A stretch of 53,350 bases of DNA, from the NCBI GenBank assembly GCA_964555585.1, contig CAZKSN010000007.1:1-53350 (forward strand), given 5' to 3'. Both the position numbers and the translations under genes were made by a program. Below are positions 17,956-26,768 of the stretch, in pieces. The DNA is from CAZKSN01 sp964555585 (GTDB lineage: Bacteria > Bacillota_I > Bacilli_A > RF39 > UBA660). How positions within the stretch are numbered: position 1 is the first letter of the stretch; every line of letters begins with the position of its first letter. Under the pieces are notes generated by a model. That model was given only the letters and a program-made list of their open reading frames with translations. It did not search any database and had not been told where the DNA came from.

Positions 17956-18552
17956 CTATTTACCTTCTTTCAAATATTTTTTTGATTTTTCCAAAGTAAG
18001 CATCGTATTGGCATCATTTATATATCCCATTTCCATTAATTCAAATGCTTCTTCATATTTACATTTATATAACTTTATTATTTCATCTTTATCTAACTCC
18101 TGATCAAATAATTTTTCGCAGTCCAACGCTATAAAAGCTTCATTTAATGCAGAAGAACAGCCTGTATCCTGATAAAATTCTCCTATTTTAATAATTTTTT
18201 TTGGAACATATCCAGTTTCCTCTCTTAATTCTCTGTATACTGCATTATCCGAAAATTCTCCTTTTTCAACATATCCCGCCGGCAATTCTACTCCAACTGA
18301 AAATCTTGTAAATACTCTGGGTTGAATAGTCAGTATAATATCTCCTTCAGTAGTTACAGGAAGAACTATGACTGCACTTCCATCCTTTTTATTTTTCAAC
18401 AGTTTCTCTCTGGTTATAGTTCTTCCATTGTTAAGAATAAATTTTAAACTTTTTATACTTAAAAAATTATTTTCATTATTTGTATTAATAATCTTAACTG
18501 TTTTGAATTCTTCAAGTATTTCTTTAAGTTCTTTTATTTTGCTATTTTTCAT
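17956..18552 (-). CDS. Nudix hydrolase, ADP-ribose pyrophosphatase-like
   Basis: A 198-residue Nudix hydrolase with a fully intact box, GYVEKGE then RELREETGY, preceded by VGVELPA as in ADP-ribose pyrophosphatases. ADP-ribose is a breakdown product of NAD and the effector reported for NrtR proteins, so this enzyme could set the signal level for the regulator as well as recycle ribose-5-phosphate and AMP. The family is certain; specificity comes from the ADPRase-like sequence and its place between pncB and nadE. Confidence 0.88.
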   Translation of the reverse strand: MKNSKIKELKEILEEFKTVKIINTNNENNFLSIKSLKFILNNGRTITREKLLKNKKDGSAVIVLPVTTEGDIILTIQPRVFTRFSVGVELPAGYVEKGEFSDNAVYRELREETGYVPKKIIKIGEFYQDTGCSSALNEAFIALDCEKLFDQELDKDEIIKLYKCKYEEAFELMEMGYINDANTMLTLEKSKKYLKEGK

Positions 18553-18563
18553 TATAACTCCAT

Positions 18564-20033
18564 TTACTTAGTTCTTACTAACTTTTGAGTTTCTTCAATT
18601 ATATTATTTTTAAAATTAATATAATTTTCAGTTGTTCCTACAAAATATTGATCAGGTAATTCAGTTTTCTTTACTTTATAATCTATAGTTGTCATTTGAT
18701 CATCACAATATTTCTGTTTTTTCAATATTTCCGGATCGTAATATACAAGTTCTCCATTTATAAATATTGGCTTTTGTAATTCTAATAATTCAAAATTATT
18801 CAATATACTGGTTTTTAAATTATTTCTTGGATCTATAACCATTAACTCTGCTTTCCTTATTTCTTCATTATATCCTGTAATAACGTCTGCTATTGCCAAT
18901 CCAGAGTTTTTATCATAAGCTCGGTATAAATTTTTATAACCTGGATTTGTTATTTTTATAACATCATTGCTTAACTTGATTTTTGGAACTAAAATCCCAT
19001 TTTCAGTTAAAGCAACTTCCTTATAAACACAGCCCATTCTGCCATTGGGTTTTGAAATGTTATCTCCAACACCTAAACTTGTAAAGCTTGCCTTTTGTTC
19101 AACTAATTTTTCAATTGACTCCGCTGTCAAACCGTTGCTTAAACATATTCCAGCATCATATAATCCTGCTTCATCAAGCATTTTTCTGGCTTCTTTTGAT
19201 AAATATGCCAAATCTCCTGAATCAATTCTTATTCCTTTTAATCTATATCCATTGGGAAGTAAATATTCTTTTGCAACTCTTATGGCATTGGGCACTCCAC
19301 TTTTTAAAGTATCTATTGTATCAACTAACAAAAAGCAGTCTTTTGGATAAGTCTTTGCATAAGCTAGGAAAGATTCATATTCTGAATCATATGATTCAAT
19401 CCAGCTGTGTGCCTGAGTTCCCATTGCGGTTATATTCAACATATACGCAGCTAAAACATTTGAGGTTCCAATACAGCCGGCCATTATTCCATATATAGCT
19501 GAATCTATTGCCGCTTCACAGCCGTCAGCTCTTCTTGAACCAAATTCCATTACTCCAACACCTTTTGGTGTTGCTTCAATTATTCTTCTAGCTCCGGTGG
19601 CATGTTCCTTGGCTCCGTTTACAATGCTTAATAACGCTGTTTCTATGATTTGTGCTTCTATTATAGGTGCTTTAACAGTCATTAAGGGTTCATTCGGAAA
19701 TACAGGAGTACCATCAGGAATTGCATAAATGTTTCCAGTAAACTTAAACTTTTTTAAATAATTTATAAATTCATTACTGTAACCTTTTCTTTTAAAATAA
19801 TCCAATTCTCTCTCTCCAAATTTTAAATTCTGAATATATGGGATTACTTTATCTATTCCGGCCATTATTGAGTATGCTCCTCCATTTGGTATTGTTCTGA
19901 AGAATAAATCAAATACCGCCTCCTGAGCCTGTTTATTATTATTTAAATATCCGTTAGACATTGTAAATTCATATTCATCAGATAATAATGTGTAATTTCT
20001 TGGCAATCTTTCATATCCATTATATATTTTCAT
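18564..20033 (-). CDS. pncB: Nicotinate phosphoribosyltransferase
   Basis: A 489-residue enzyme converting nicotinic acid and PRPP to NaMN. Recognisable parts are the N-terminal YEFTMSNGYL, EFGSRRADG, GTQAHSWIES and the PRPP/nicotinate-binding KGIRIDSGDLAYLSKEARKML. Length is typical of the bacterial long NAPRTase. GGGAGG precedes the ATG. It lies 10 bp after pncA, so nicotinamide deamidated by PncA is passed straight on. Confidence 0.95.
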   Translation of the reverse strand: MKIYNGYERLPRNYTLLSDEYEFTMSNGYLNNNKQAQEAVFDLFFRTIPNGGAYSIMAGIDKVIPYIQNLKFGERELDYFKRKGYSNEFINYLKKFKFTGNIYAIPDGTPVFPNEPLMTVKAPIIEAQIIETALLSIVNGAKEHATGARRIIEATPKGVGVMEFGSRRADGCEAAIDSAIYGIMAGCIGTSNVLAAYMLNITAMGTQAHSWIESYDSEYESFLAYAKTYPKDCFLLVDTIDTLKSGVPNAIRVAKEYLLPNGYRLKGIRIDSGDLAYLSKEARKMLDEAGLYDAGICLSNGLTAESIEKLVEQKASFTSLGVGDNISKPNGRMGCVYKEVALTENGILVPKIKLSNDVIKITNPGYKNLYRAYDKNSGLAIADVITGYNEEIRKAELMVIDPRNNLKTSILNNFELLELQKPIFINGELVYYDPEILKKQKYCDDQMTTIDYKVKKTELPDQYFVGTTENYINFKNNIIEETQKLVRTK

Positions 20034-20043
20034 AAATCCTCCC

Positions 20044-20661
20044 TTATTTCTGCAAACTCAGTTTGCCTTCAGCTTCTAAATTATTTACTATAGCAATTCC
20101 TGCCTGTCTCATTAATTTATAGGCCATTTCACTATATTCTTCACGATTATGCCAAGGTGCATCATATGTTTCTACAACTTCTGTAGGAACAACCACTTCA
20201 ATGTCTCTATTGCCTTGATCAAAATATTTTTTTACTGGTATGGCTGCTTCAAGAATGCATATGTCTGTAACTCCTCCGGCAATAAACACTTTCTTTAAAT
20301 TGATCAATTCATCTAAATAATTTATTAATCCAGGTGCAAATATTGCCATAGTACAATTTTTTTCAAACACTTTATATTTTTCTACTAGCCAATTTAATTC
20401 CGGAACAATTAATGCTTCAGTTGTTCCTTTTACACAGTGAGATGGATAGGTTTTAAATTCTTGACTGTTTTCTTTGTGAGCTTCATTTACTAAAATAATA
20501 TCCTTATCAGTCTTATCATCAAATTTTTTAGCAAACTCAGCAACTCTTGGAATCATCTTTTCCATGTACTCATTTTTAAAGACACCTTCTCTTGTAAAAC
20601 CATTGTTTACATCAATAATCATTAATAATTCTTTTATTTCCTTCAAATTTTTTATTTTCAT
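20044..20661 (-). CDS. pncA: Nicotinamidase
   Basis: A 205-residue isochorismatase-family hydrolase that deamidates nicotinamide to nicotinic acid. The triad is Asp17 (LLMIIDVNNGF), Lys101 (FEKNCTM) and Cys135 (GGVTDICIL). Metal ligands include H62 and H75 (PSHCVKGT); the usual Asp two residues before the first His is Glu here. It is the first metabolic gene of the NAD operon, after a small zinc-ribbon gene. AAGGAAT is the ribosome binding site. Confidence 0.93.
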   Translation of the reverse strand: MKIKNLKEIKELLMIIDVNNGFTREGVFKNEYMEKMIPRVAEFAKKFDDKTDKDIILVNEAHKENSQEFKTYPSHCVKGTTEALIVPELNWLVEKYKVFEKNCTMAIFAPGLINYLDELINLKKVFIAGGVTDICILEAAIPVKKYFDQGNRDIEVVVPTEVVETYDAPWHNREEYSEMAYKLMRQAGIAIVNNLEAEGKLSLQK

Positions 20662-20685
20662 ATAAATTCCTTCTTTCTAATTTTT

Positions 20686-20937
20686 TTATTCTCTTCTTCT
20701 AGATCTTGCATATCCAGCAACTCTCATATCTTTATTTAAAGAATCAACTGGCAGGTAGATAGTATTTTTACACACTGGACATACAACATTGTAATAATCT
20801 CCATCTCTAAAATCACTTTTTACTTTTCCTAAATCATCAGGTGTTATTTCCAATACCGAACCACACCAGTTACATGTAATTTTTTGAGAAGCATTATTAT
20901 CCTCTATTGCATTCAAGATTACTTTCATATTTAACAT
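20686..20937 (-). CDS. Small zinc-ribbon protein at the head of the NAD operon
   Basis: An 83-residue protein with two CxxC pairs, CNWCGS and CPVCKN, spaced about 30 residues apart, which should bind one zinc ion. The rest has no recognised domain and ends in a basic SRRRE. It is the promoter-proximal gene, 24 bp before pncA, with AAGGAGA as ribosome binding site. A regulatory or chaperone role is possible but nothing in the sequence proves one. Confidence 0.75.
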   Translation of the reverse strand: MLNMKVILNAIEDNNASQKITCNWCGSVLEITPDDLGKVKSDFRDGDYYNVVCPVCKNTIYLPVDSLNKDMRVAGYARSRRRE

Positions 20938-21010
20938 CTCCTTCTTTTTAATATTTTGATAATAACATGTTCTAAAAAAATATTATTAATCTTTGACAGA
21001 ATATCTCATC

Positions 21011-21081
21011 TGTTATTAACATTATATTAAAAACATTTTAATTTGTCAATATGTTTTTAACATTTTATTAAAAAGATTTTA
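21011..21081 (-). repeat. Two 30-bp direct repeats flanking the -35 of the NAD operon (candidate NrtR operator)
   Basis: Copy 1 (21011-21040) and copy 2 (21052-21081) match at 27 of 30 positions and are 41 bp apart, close to four helical turns. Copy 1 covers the -10 and spacer of the operon promoter; copy 2 lies just upstream of the -35. In addition, TTAAAAACAT at 21027-21036 and ATGTTTTTAA at 21051-21060 form a perfect 10-bp inverted repeat across the -35. The repeats are seen directly; binding by NrtR is inferred from the adjacent regulon. Confidence 0.7.
21021..21049 (-). promoter_or_regulatory. Sigma-A promoter of the NAD operon
   Basis: On the minus strand, TTGACA (21049-21044), a 17-bp spacer and TATAAT (21026-21021): a perfect consensus promoter. 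Transcription should start near 21014, giving a leader of about 77 nt before the zinc-ribbon gene. Such a strong promoter implies repression, in keeping with the overlapping repeats. Confidence 0.85.
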
Positions 21082-21116
21082 AAATATTACATATTTTTTT
21101 ATTATTTTTAATCTTT

Positions 21117-21146
21117 TTGGCATATTAAATATTCATAATATCTAAT
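21117..21146 (+). promoter_or_regulatory. Promoter of the cysteine-rich microprotein gene
   Basis: TTGGCA (21117-21122), an 18-bp spacer, and TCTAAT (21141-21146), each one or two bases from consensus, 30 bp upstream of the tiny ORF. It diverges from the NAD promoter, only ~70 bp away. Confidence 0.5.
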
Positions 21147-21175
21147 AAATCATATTTTATATTAGAGGTGAAATT

Positions 21176-21232
21176 ATGAATAGTTGTTGCAGTTGCTGTC
21201 GATGCTGTTGCTGTCGATGCTGTTGCGGTTAA
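21176..21232 (+). CDS. 18-residue cysteine-rich microprotein
   Basis: A tiny ORF whose product reads MNSCCSCCRCCCCRCCCG: 11 of 18 residues are Cys and two are Arg. It has all the parts of a real gene: a promoter-like sequence 30 bp upstream, a strong ribosome binding site (AGAGGTG, 5 nt before the ATG), a TAA stop, and an excellent terminator 8 bp later. The coding part contains a 15-bp tandem repeat (GTTGCTGTCGATGCT twice), encoding CCRCC twice, and is much richer in G and C than its surroundings. I know no family for it. Possible roles are metal binding, a redox-active or modified peptide, or a cysteine-sensing leader; none is proven. Confidence 0.6.
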   Translation: MNSCCSCCRCCCCRCCCG

Positions 21233-21239
21233 TATATAA

Positions 21240-21270
21240 AATAATCACTCAACAATGAGTGATTATTTAT
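21240..21270. terminator. Terminator after the cysteine-rich microprotein
   Basis: A perfect 12-bp stem, AATAATCACTCA/TGAGTGATTATT, with a 4-nt loop and a T-rich tail on the plus strand. The minus-strand gene that ends at 21263 shares it. Confidence 0.9.
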
Positions 21271-21613
21271 TTTTACTTCTTTTTTTTATAGAACATTTTT
21301 CACATCTAAATTCAGGCTTTTTATCATTTATTCTATCATATTTTTTATCTTTTATCAGCCTATATCCCCTACATAATTTTCCACAGTCATGACATATGAT
21401 ATTTTCTTTTACTTCCCAAAGAGGATTTAAAAAATTCGTCTTGAATATTATCCTGTCAATCCAAAAAAATAATAAAGCGCCTATTAGATTAGCTATAATT
21501 GTTGCAATCCATTTGTTTTGTTTTGCAAGTATTATTAAAACTACTGCTAAAATTGGTGTAGATAACTGCCATCTTATTATATAAAATATATATTTTTTAA
21601 AAATTTCCTTCAT
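21263..21613 (-). CDS. Membrane protein with C-terminal zinc ribbon
   Basis: I do not recognise this protein of about 116 residues. Two adjacent hydrophobic helices (PILAVVLIILA and IIANLIGALLFFWIDRIIF) are followed by a cytoplasmic tail with CHDCGK and CEKCS, likely one zinc ribbon. I start at the ATG at 21611-21613 because AGGAGA lies 7 nt before it; the upstream reading begins only with TTG. It is convergent with the cysteine-rich microprotein and shares its terminator. Confidence 0.7.
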   Translation of the reverse strand: MKEIFKKYIFYIIRWQLSTPILAVVLIILAKQNKWIATIIANLIGALLFFWIDRIIFKTNFLNPLWEVKENIICHDCGKLCRGYRLIKDKKYDRINDKKPEFRCEKCSIKKRSKNK

Positions 21614-21653
21614 TAAATTCTCCTGCAATAAAGACAACTACATAATTACTTAA

Positions 21654-22121
21654 TTATTCTATCTCCGCAATGATTACTACATAATTTTTTCCATACTTTT
21701 TAGCACACTTCGGACAAGTGGTATACCACATATACCATTTTTTTATTTTATAATTTTTATTCATTGCTTCTTTTTCAAAATCTTTACACCAGATTCCAGT
21801 ATCTTTAAAATTTCCTTCACAAACTTTACTATAAAATTTACCACTTATTTTTACATTTTCTGCTTCCTGAATATCTTTGTCAACAGCTAAATAAAGATCC
21901 ATATTCCATTTTGAAGTATGATCTGATAAGCATAAATAATCCTGAATATTTGCTTTTGAAGTTTCTGTTAATTTTTGAAGTTTCGCCATAGTTTTTCCAA
22001 AGCCTATAGGCATAAACATAAAAGTTTTCACTTTCGCCTTAATAAATCTTTTTTCATTCCATTCAAATACCTTATCATCCCATTTCTCTACATCAATTTT
22101 AGGACAACATTCATCTTTCAT
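21654..22121 (-). CDS. Conserved hypothetical protein (often annotated as hydrolase)
   Basis: A 155-residue protein beginning MKDECCPKIDVEKWDDK. From memory, a family in Firmicutes shares this opening (ECCPKFxPxxWDxK), the FMFMPIGFGKTM segment, and the C-terminal YTTCPKCAKKYGKNYVV; some members are labelled hydrolase without proof. The N-terminal CC and C-terminal CPKC could together bind a metal. The ATG at 22119-22121 is chosen because GGAGTGA precedes it. It is downstream of, and separate from, the ABC exporter pair's transcription start. Confidence 0.72.
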   Translation of the reverse strand: MKDECCPKIDVEKWDDKVFEWNEKRFIKAKVKTFMFMPIGFGKTMAKLQKLTETSKANIQDYLCLSDHTSKWNMDLYLAVDKDIQEAENVKISGKFYSKVCEGNFKDTGIWCKDFEKEAMNKNYKIKKWYMWYTTCPKCAKKYGKNYVVIIAEIE

Positions 22122-22190
22122 TACTATCACTCCTATAGTACAATTATATAACAAATTTAGAAAAAAAAGAAAATAATATTTATTTTCTTT

Positions 22191-24032
22191 TTAAACTTTA
22201 TCAAATTGTGAATTATAAAGTTCTGCATAGAATCCATTCTTTTTCATTAATTCCTTATGATTCCCCTGTTCAATTATATCTCCATCATTAATAACAAGAA
22301 TAATATCTGCATTTTTAATTGTAGAAAGTCTATGTGCAATCACAAATGTAGTTCTACCTTTTATTAATTCATCCATGGCATTTTGAATCAGTATTTCTGT
22401 TCTTGTATCAACAGAGGAGGTTGCCTCATCAAGAATTAATACCTTTGGATTGGCAAGTATAGCTCTTGCAATTGTTAGAAGTTGTTTTTCTCCCTGTGAT
22501 ATATTAGATGTTTCTTCATTCAATTCCATATTGTATCCATTAGGCAAAGTTTTTATAAAGTGATGTATTCTTGCAGTTTTAGCTGCCTTAATTACATCAT
22601 CATCTGATGCATCAAGCCTTCCATATCTCAAATTTTCCATTACTGTTCCGTTAAACAGCCAGGTATCCTGTAAAACCATTCCGAATATTTTACTTACCTG
22701 TTCTCTTGTTAATTCATTCAAATTATGTCCATCCACTATTATATTTCCACTATTCAGGTTATAAAATTTCATCAATAATTTAACAATGGTTGTCTTTCCC
22801 GCACCGGTTGGACCTACTATCGCAACTTTCTGACCCTTTTCAACAGAAACATTAAAGTCCTTGATAATTACCTGATTTGGATTATAACCAAAAACCACAT
22901 CTTTAAAATTGACTCTTCCTTCAATTTTATCCATGTTGATATCTTTTTCAACAATTTTTTCTTCTTCCACTTCATTTAAGAAATTAAATACTCTTTCACT
23001 GGCCGCAAACATAGATTGAATAGAGGATGATACTGATGCCAGTTGAGCAACTGTTTGAGTGGAGTTTCTTGAGTATTGGATAAAAGACTGAATATCTCCA
23101 ATAGTGATTCTTCCATTGACTGCGAAATATCCACCTAGTATTGAGACAATTACATAACCAAAGTTTCCCATAAATACCATAATGGGCTGCATTAAACCTG
23201 ATAAAAATTGGCTTTTCCAGGCCGAATTAAACAGCTGATCATTATTCTTTTCAAATTTACTTAATACTTTATTTTCCGCATTGAATGCTTTTACAACTAA
23301 ATGTCCGGAAAACATTTCCTCTATTGATCCGTTAACACTTCCCAAATACTCCTGTTGCTTGACAAAATATTTTTGAGATTTTTTAATAATCAATCCTATT
23401 AAAATAAAAGACAAAGGGAAAATCAATACAGACACGATTGTCATTATCCAGTCAATGGATAACATCATTATTATTACACCAATTATAGTTGCAACAGAAG
23501 TTACTATCTGTATTGCACTTTGATTTAATCCCTGACTTAAAGTATCAATATCATTAGTTATCACTGATAGAGTCTCTCCATGTGTCTTTTTATCAAAATA
23601 TGACATAGGCAACTTATTCATCTTTTCACTTACTTTTTTACGAAGTTCATAAGTAAATGACTGAGCCATCCTTGACATAATGAAACCTCTAATTATGGAA
23701 AATACCAGACTAACTATATAAATTATAAGCAATATAAGCAAGGTTTTGCCTATTTTTTCAAAATCAATTCCACCGGTACCTTGAATCTTTGCCATAATAC
23801 CATTAAATATATCAGTTGTAGCATTTCCTAATATTTTAGGACCTATAATAGCAAAGATTGTACTTATAATTGTAAATATCAATACAAAGATTAAAGCTAT
23901 TTTATAAACTGACAGATATTTTATTAATTTTTTAAATGTATCTTTAAAATTTTTTGGTTTCTCAATGTTTCCAATGGAAGCCATTGGGCCACCCATTCTG
24001 TTAAACTTGTTAGAATTATTAGTTTTAGGCAT
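22191..24032 (-). CDS. ABC exporter, ATPase-permease fusion (consensus-site subunit)
   Basis: A 613-residue half-transporter: six transmembrane helices (residues ~40-330) then an ATPase domain with Walker A VGPTGAGKTT, Q-loop LQDTWLF, signature ISQGEKQ, Walker B VLILDEATSSVD with the catalytic Glu, and H-loop AHRLS. It overlaps the partner gene by 8 bp. With a partner carrying a degenerate catalytic site, this is the normal arrangement of heterodimeric multidrug-type exporters (LmrCD/BmrCD-like). It belongs to a MarR-regulated operon. Substrate unknown. Confidence 0.93.
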   Translation of the reverse strand: MPKTNNSNKFNRMGGPMASIGNIEKPKNFKDTFKKLIKYLSVYKIALIFVLIFTIISTIFAIIGPKILGNATTDIFNGIMAKIQGTGGIDFEKIGKTLLILLIIYIVSLVFSIIRGFIMSRMAQSFTYELRKKVSEKMNKLPMSYFDKKTHGETLSVITNDIDTLSQGLNQSAIQIVTSVATIIGVIIMMLSIDWIMTIVSVLIFPLSFILIGLIIKKSQKYFVKQQEYLGSVNGSIEEMFSGHLVVKAFNAENKVLSKFEKNNDQLFNSAWKSQFLSGLMQPIMVFMGNFGYVIVSILGGYFAVNGRITIGDIQSFIQYSRNSTQTVAQLASVSSSIQSMFAASERVFNFLNEVEEEKIVEKDINMDKIEGRVNFKDVVFGYNPNQVIIKDFNVSVEKGQKVAIVGPTGAGKTTIVKLLMKFYNLNSGNIIVDGHNLNELTREQVSKIFGMVLQDTWLFNGTVMENLRYGRLDASDDDVIKAAKTARIHHFIKTLPNGYNMELNEETSNISQGEKQLLTIARAILANPKVLILDEATSSVDTRTEILIQNAMDELIKGRTTFVIAHRLSTIKNADIILVINDGDIIEQGNHKELMKKNGFYAELYNSQFDKV

Positions 24033-26191
24033 TTGACAACTCCTCCTTTGACAACTGAGATAAGGCTATTTCCTGATAAACAGAACAGTTATTCATCAAT
24101 GTTTCATGATTTCCAATACCAACTACTTTTCCTTGATCTAAAACAATTATCTTATCAGCATTTAATATAGTGCTAATACGTTGAGCCACAATAATAATTG
24201 TACTTTTATCTGTAGTTTTTGATAATGCCTGTCTCAATTTTATATCTGTCTTATAATCCAATGCCGAAAAACTATCATCAAATATATAAATTTCAGGATT
24301 TTTCGCTATTGCTCTTGCGATTGCCAANNNNNNNNNNNNNNNNTAAATTTGTTCCATCTTGTGATACTTCTGTACCATATTTTTCTTTTTTTGAATCAAT
24401 AAACTCTGTTGCCTGAGCTATTTTAGCAGCATTTTTAACTTCTTGTTCACTAATATCATCAGCACCAAATTTAATATTGGATTCTATAGTTCCATAAAAT
24501 AGATGTCCTTTTTGAGGAACAAATCCTATTCTATCTCTTAAATCCTTCTGTTTTACAGCTTTAACATCAATTCCATCAACCAGAATTTTTCCACCGGTCA
24601 CATCAAAAAATCTTGGAATTAAATTGATTAATGTGGATTTACCTGATCCGGTTGATCCAATAATTGCAGTTGTGGTTCCAGGTTCTGCAGTAAAAGAAAT
24701 ATCTTCCAGAACATCTTCTTCAGCATCATGATATCTGAAATACACATCTTTAAATTCAACTAAACCTTTAACTTTATTATCATACTTTTCAGGTTTTAAT
24801 GGATCCTTTAAACAAATTTCCTTTTGAATAATCTCATTTATTCTTTTCAAGGAAACACTTGCTCTAGGTAAAATAATAGATATCATTGTAATCATTAAAA
24901 ACGCCATTATTATTTGCATAGTATAGGTAATGAACGCCATTAAAGTACCTATTTGCATACTTCCAGCATCTATTCTATCAGCGCCAACCCATAATATCAG
25001 AATGCTTACTCCATTCATAATAAACATCATAAGAGGCATCATCGTAGACATGACTTTATTTACAAATAAATTTGTTTTAGTCAAGCTTACATTGGCTTCA
25101 TCAAATTTTTGTTCTTCTTGCTTATGAGTTGCAAATGCTCTTATTACAGGTATTCCAGTAATGATTTCTCTTGATACTAAATTCAATTTATCAATCAGTT
25201 TCTGAATCAATTTAAATTTAGGCATAACTACCATAAATAATAAAATTACAATGAAGAAAATAACTCCCAAAGCTAAAGCTATTACCCAGCTCATTTCATC
25301 GTTAATAACTTTTAGGAACGCTCCAATTCCAAGTACAGGGGCATATATTAAAATTCTTAATGCCATTACAATCACTAATTGTATTTGTTGAATATCATTT
25401 GTACTTCTGGTGATTAAGGAAGCAGTAGAAAACTCTTTATATTCTTTATTGGTAAATGACATAACCTTATTAACTACATTTTTTCTTAAATCCTTGGCAA
25501 AGGAAGCTGCAACCTGGGCACTTAAATACGCAACTATGACTGCCAGAAGCATGGCAAATAAAGAAACACCAACCATTTTTAATCCTACAGTAACAATATA
25601 TCTTGTTTGAGTTGCTTCAATATTTATACCAATTGTTTCATATTCACTTTTAGTAAAAGCAATACTCATTTGATTAATAATAGAATCATCATAACTACTA
25701 AACTTTTCAGTTATCTTTTCAATAACCAAATTTTTTGTTTCATTATCCATGTATTTCAAATCCTCAAATAAATTTGGATTGTTTTTTATAATGGAATCAT
25801 CTTTTTCAATAGCTTTTACAGTAATAAAATACAACTGAATGACAGCTTCTATATCTTCATACTTTTCTTCATCCAATACTGCTATGCTTTCTTCCTTTAG
25901 TATTGGATATTCATCAATATACTCTTTATCATTTATATTCAATACTTGATAGGAATTATTAATTAATTCAGTTTCTTCTGTATTAGAAAATAAAATTATT
26001 TTTTCCAGAGTTTCAGTTCTTATTACTTTCGGAATGTATTCAGTAATTCCACCCTGCTGTATGCCTACATTAATTATATCTGAAGTATATTCAGGCAGCA
26101 TTAAATCACATCTTACCTGAACATATAGCAGTAAAATAATTAATAATATTTTTAAAACAGATTTTTTTAACAGGCTAAATATTTTTTTCAT
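24025..26191 (-). CDS. ABC exporter, ATPase-permease fusion (degenerate-site subunit), interrupted by an assembly gap
   Basis: One gene split by 16 unknown bases (24328-24343). The N-terminal part has a long extracytoplasmic insert between helices 1 and 2 (about residues 40-190), common in Firmicute members, then the rest of the membrane domain and an ATPase with Walker A GSTGSGKST. After the gap come LAIARAIAKNPEIYIFDDSFSALD and IIVAQRIST. The gap falls exactly on the LSGGQxQR signature; seven codons are expected, so 16 Ns break the frame artificially. The catalytic Glu after Walker B is Asp, the degenerate site of heterodimers. I start at the ATG at 26189-26191 (AAGGAGA before it), overlapping the MarR gene. 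Confidence 0.88.
24328..24343. other. Assembly gap (16 N)
   Basis: A run of N inside the ABC exporter gene. The flanking protein segments join in one family frame if the true gap is a multiple of three bases, about 21, so the gene is probably intact. Confidence 0.95.
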
Positions 26192-26630
26192 AGTTCTCCT
26201 TCTCAATTCCTTTAATCATTTTCTCCATCAAAACAATTAAATTATTCTTATCTTTTTCATTGAATTCATAAAATATTCTATTTATTATGAATTTTTTTTC
26301 TTTATAAAAATGTTTTGCAACTTTTAATCCTTCATTAGTCAATTTAATTTTAAATTTACGAATATTATTTGTTAATTTTTCTACATAAGCTTTATTTAAT
26401 AAATCATTTACAGTTCTTGTAGTAGTTGCCTTATCAACTCCTATTATTTCAATAAAATCATTTAAATATAAGGGTTCATTATTTTTATACAGTGTCATTA
26501 TATGCATCATATCCATAAAATTTAACCCATATTTAAATAAAATCTCATCCATGGATTTCTTTATAGTTTTTTTTATAATATTGAAATTTATAATTATTTT
26601 TTCAAAATCAAAATCAATATTTTCAGACAA
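26175..26630 (-). CDS. MarR-family transcriptional regulator
   Basis: A 151-residue winged-helix regulator: LKFMDMMHIMTLYKNNEP-like helices, the recognition region VDKATTTRTVNDLLNKAYVEKL and the wing RKFKIKLTNEGLKVAKHF. MarR proteins act as dimers that leave DNA on binding small molecules or by oxidation. It is the first gene of an operon with a heterodimeric ABC exporter, and a perfect palindrome that fits a MarR operator overlaps its own transcription start, so autorepression and drug-induced export are likely. Confidence 0.9.
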   Translation of the reverse strand: MSENIDFDFEKIIINFNIIKKTIKKSMDEILFKYGLNFMDMMHIMTLYKNNEPLYLNDFIEIIGVDKATTTRTVNDLLNKAYVEKLTNNIRKFKIKLTNEGLKVAKHFYKEKKFIINRIFYEFNEKDKNNLIVLMEKMIKGIEKENYEKNI

Positions 26631-26643
26631 TTTAAATCACCTC

Positions 26644-26665
26644 TTAAGTTGCAAATGCAACTTAA
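26644..26665 (-). promoter_or_regulatory. Palindromic MarR operator
   Basis: A perfect inverted repeat of two 10-bp arms, TTAAGTTGCA and TGCAACTTAA, separated by AA. It starts 4 bp after the -10 and ends just before the ribosome binding site of the MarR gene, a position that would block transcription. Size and symmetry fit MarR dimers; binding itself is inference. Confidence 0.75.
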
Positions 26666-26668
26666 TTA

Positions 26669-26697
26669 AGTATAAATAATTTTTTAAAACAAGTCAA
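26669..26697 (-). promoter_or_regulatory. Promoter of the MarR-ABC exporter operon
   Basis: On the minus strand, TTGACT (26697-26692), 17-bp spacer, TATACT (26674-26669). Start of transcription falls inside the adjacent palindrome. Confidence 0.8.
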
Positions 26698-26768
26698 TAA
26701 AAAAGTATCTATATAAACTTCTTTTTACTTTATTAAATAATAAACTATATTGTACCATAATATAAATT

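Noticed and set aside
24328..24343. Apparent frameshift and two overlapping short ORFs in the first ABC exporter gene
   Set aside because: The break coincides with a run of N over the ABC signature; flanking sequence fits a single intact gene if the gap length is a multiple of three.
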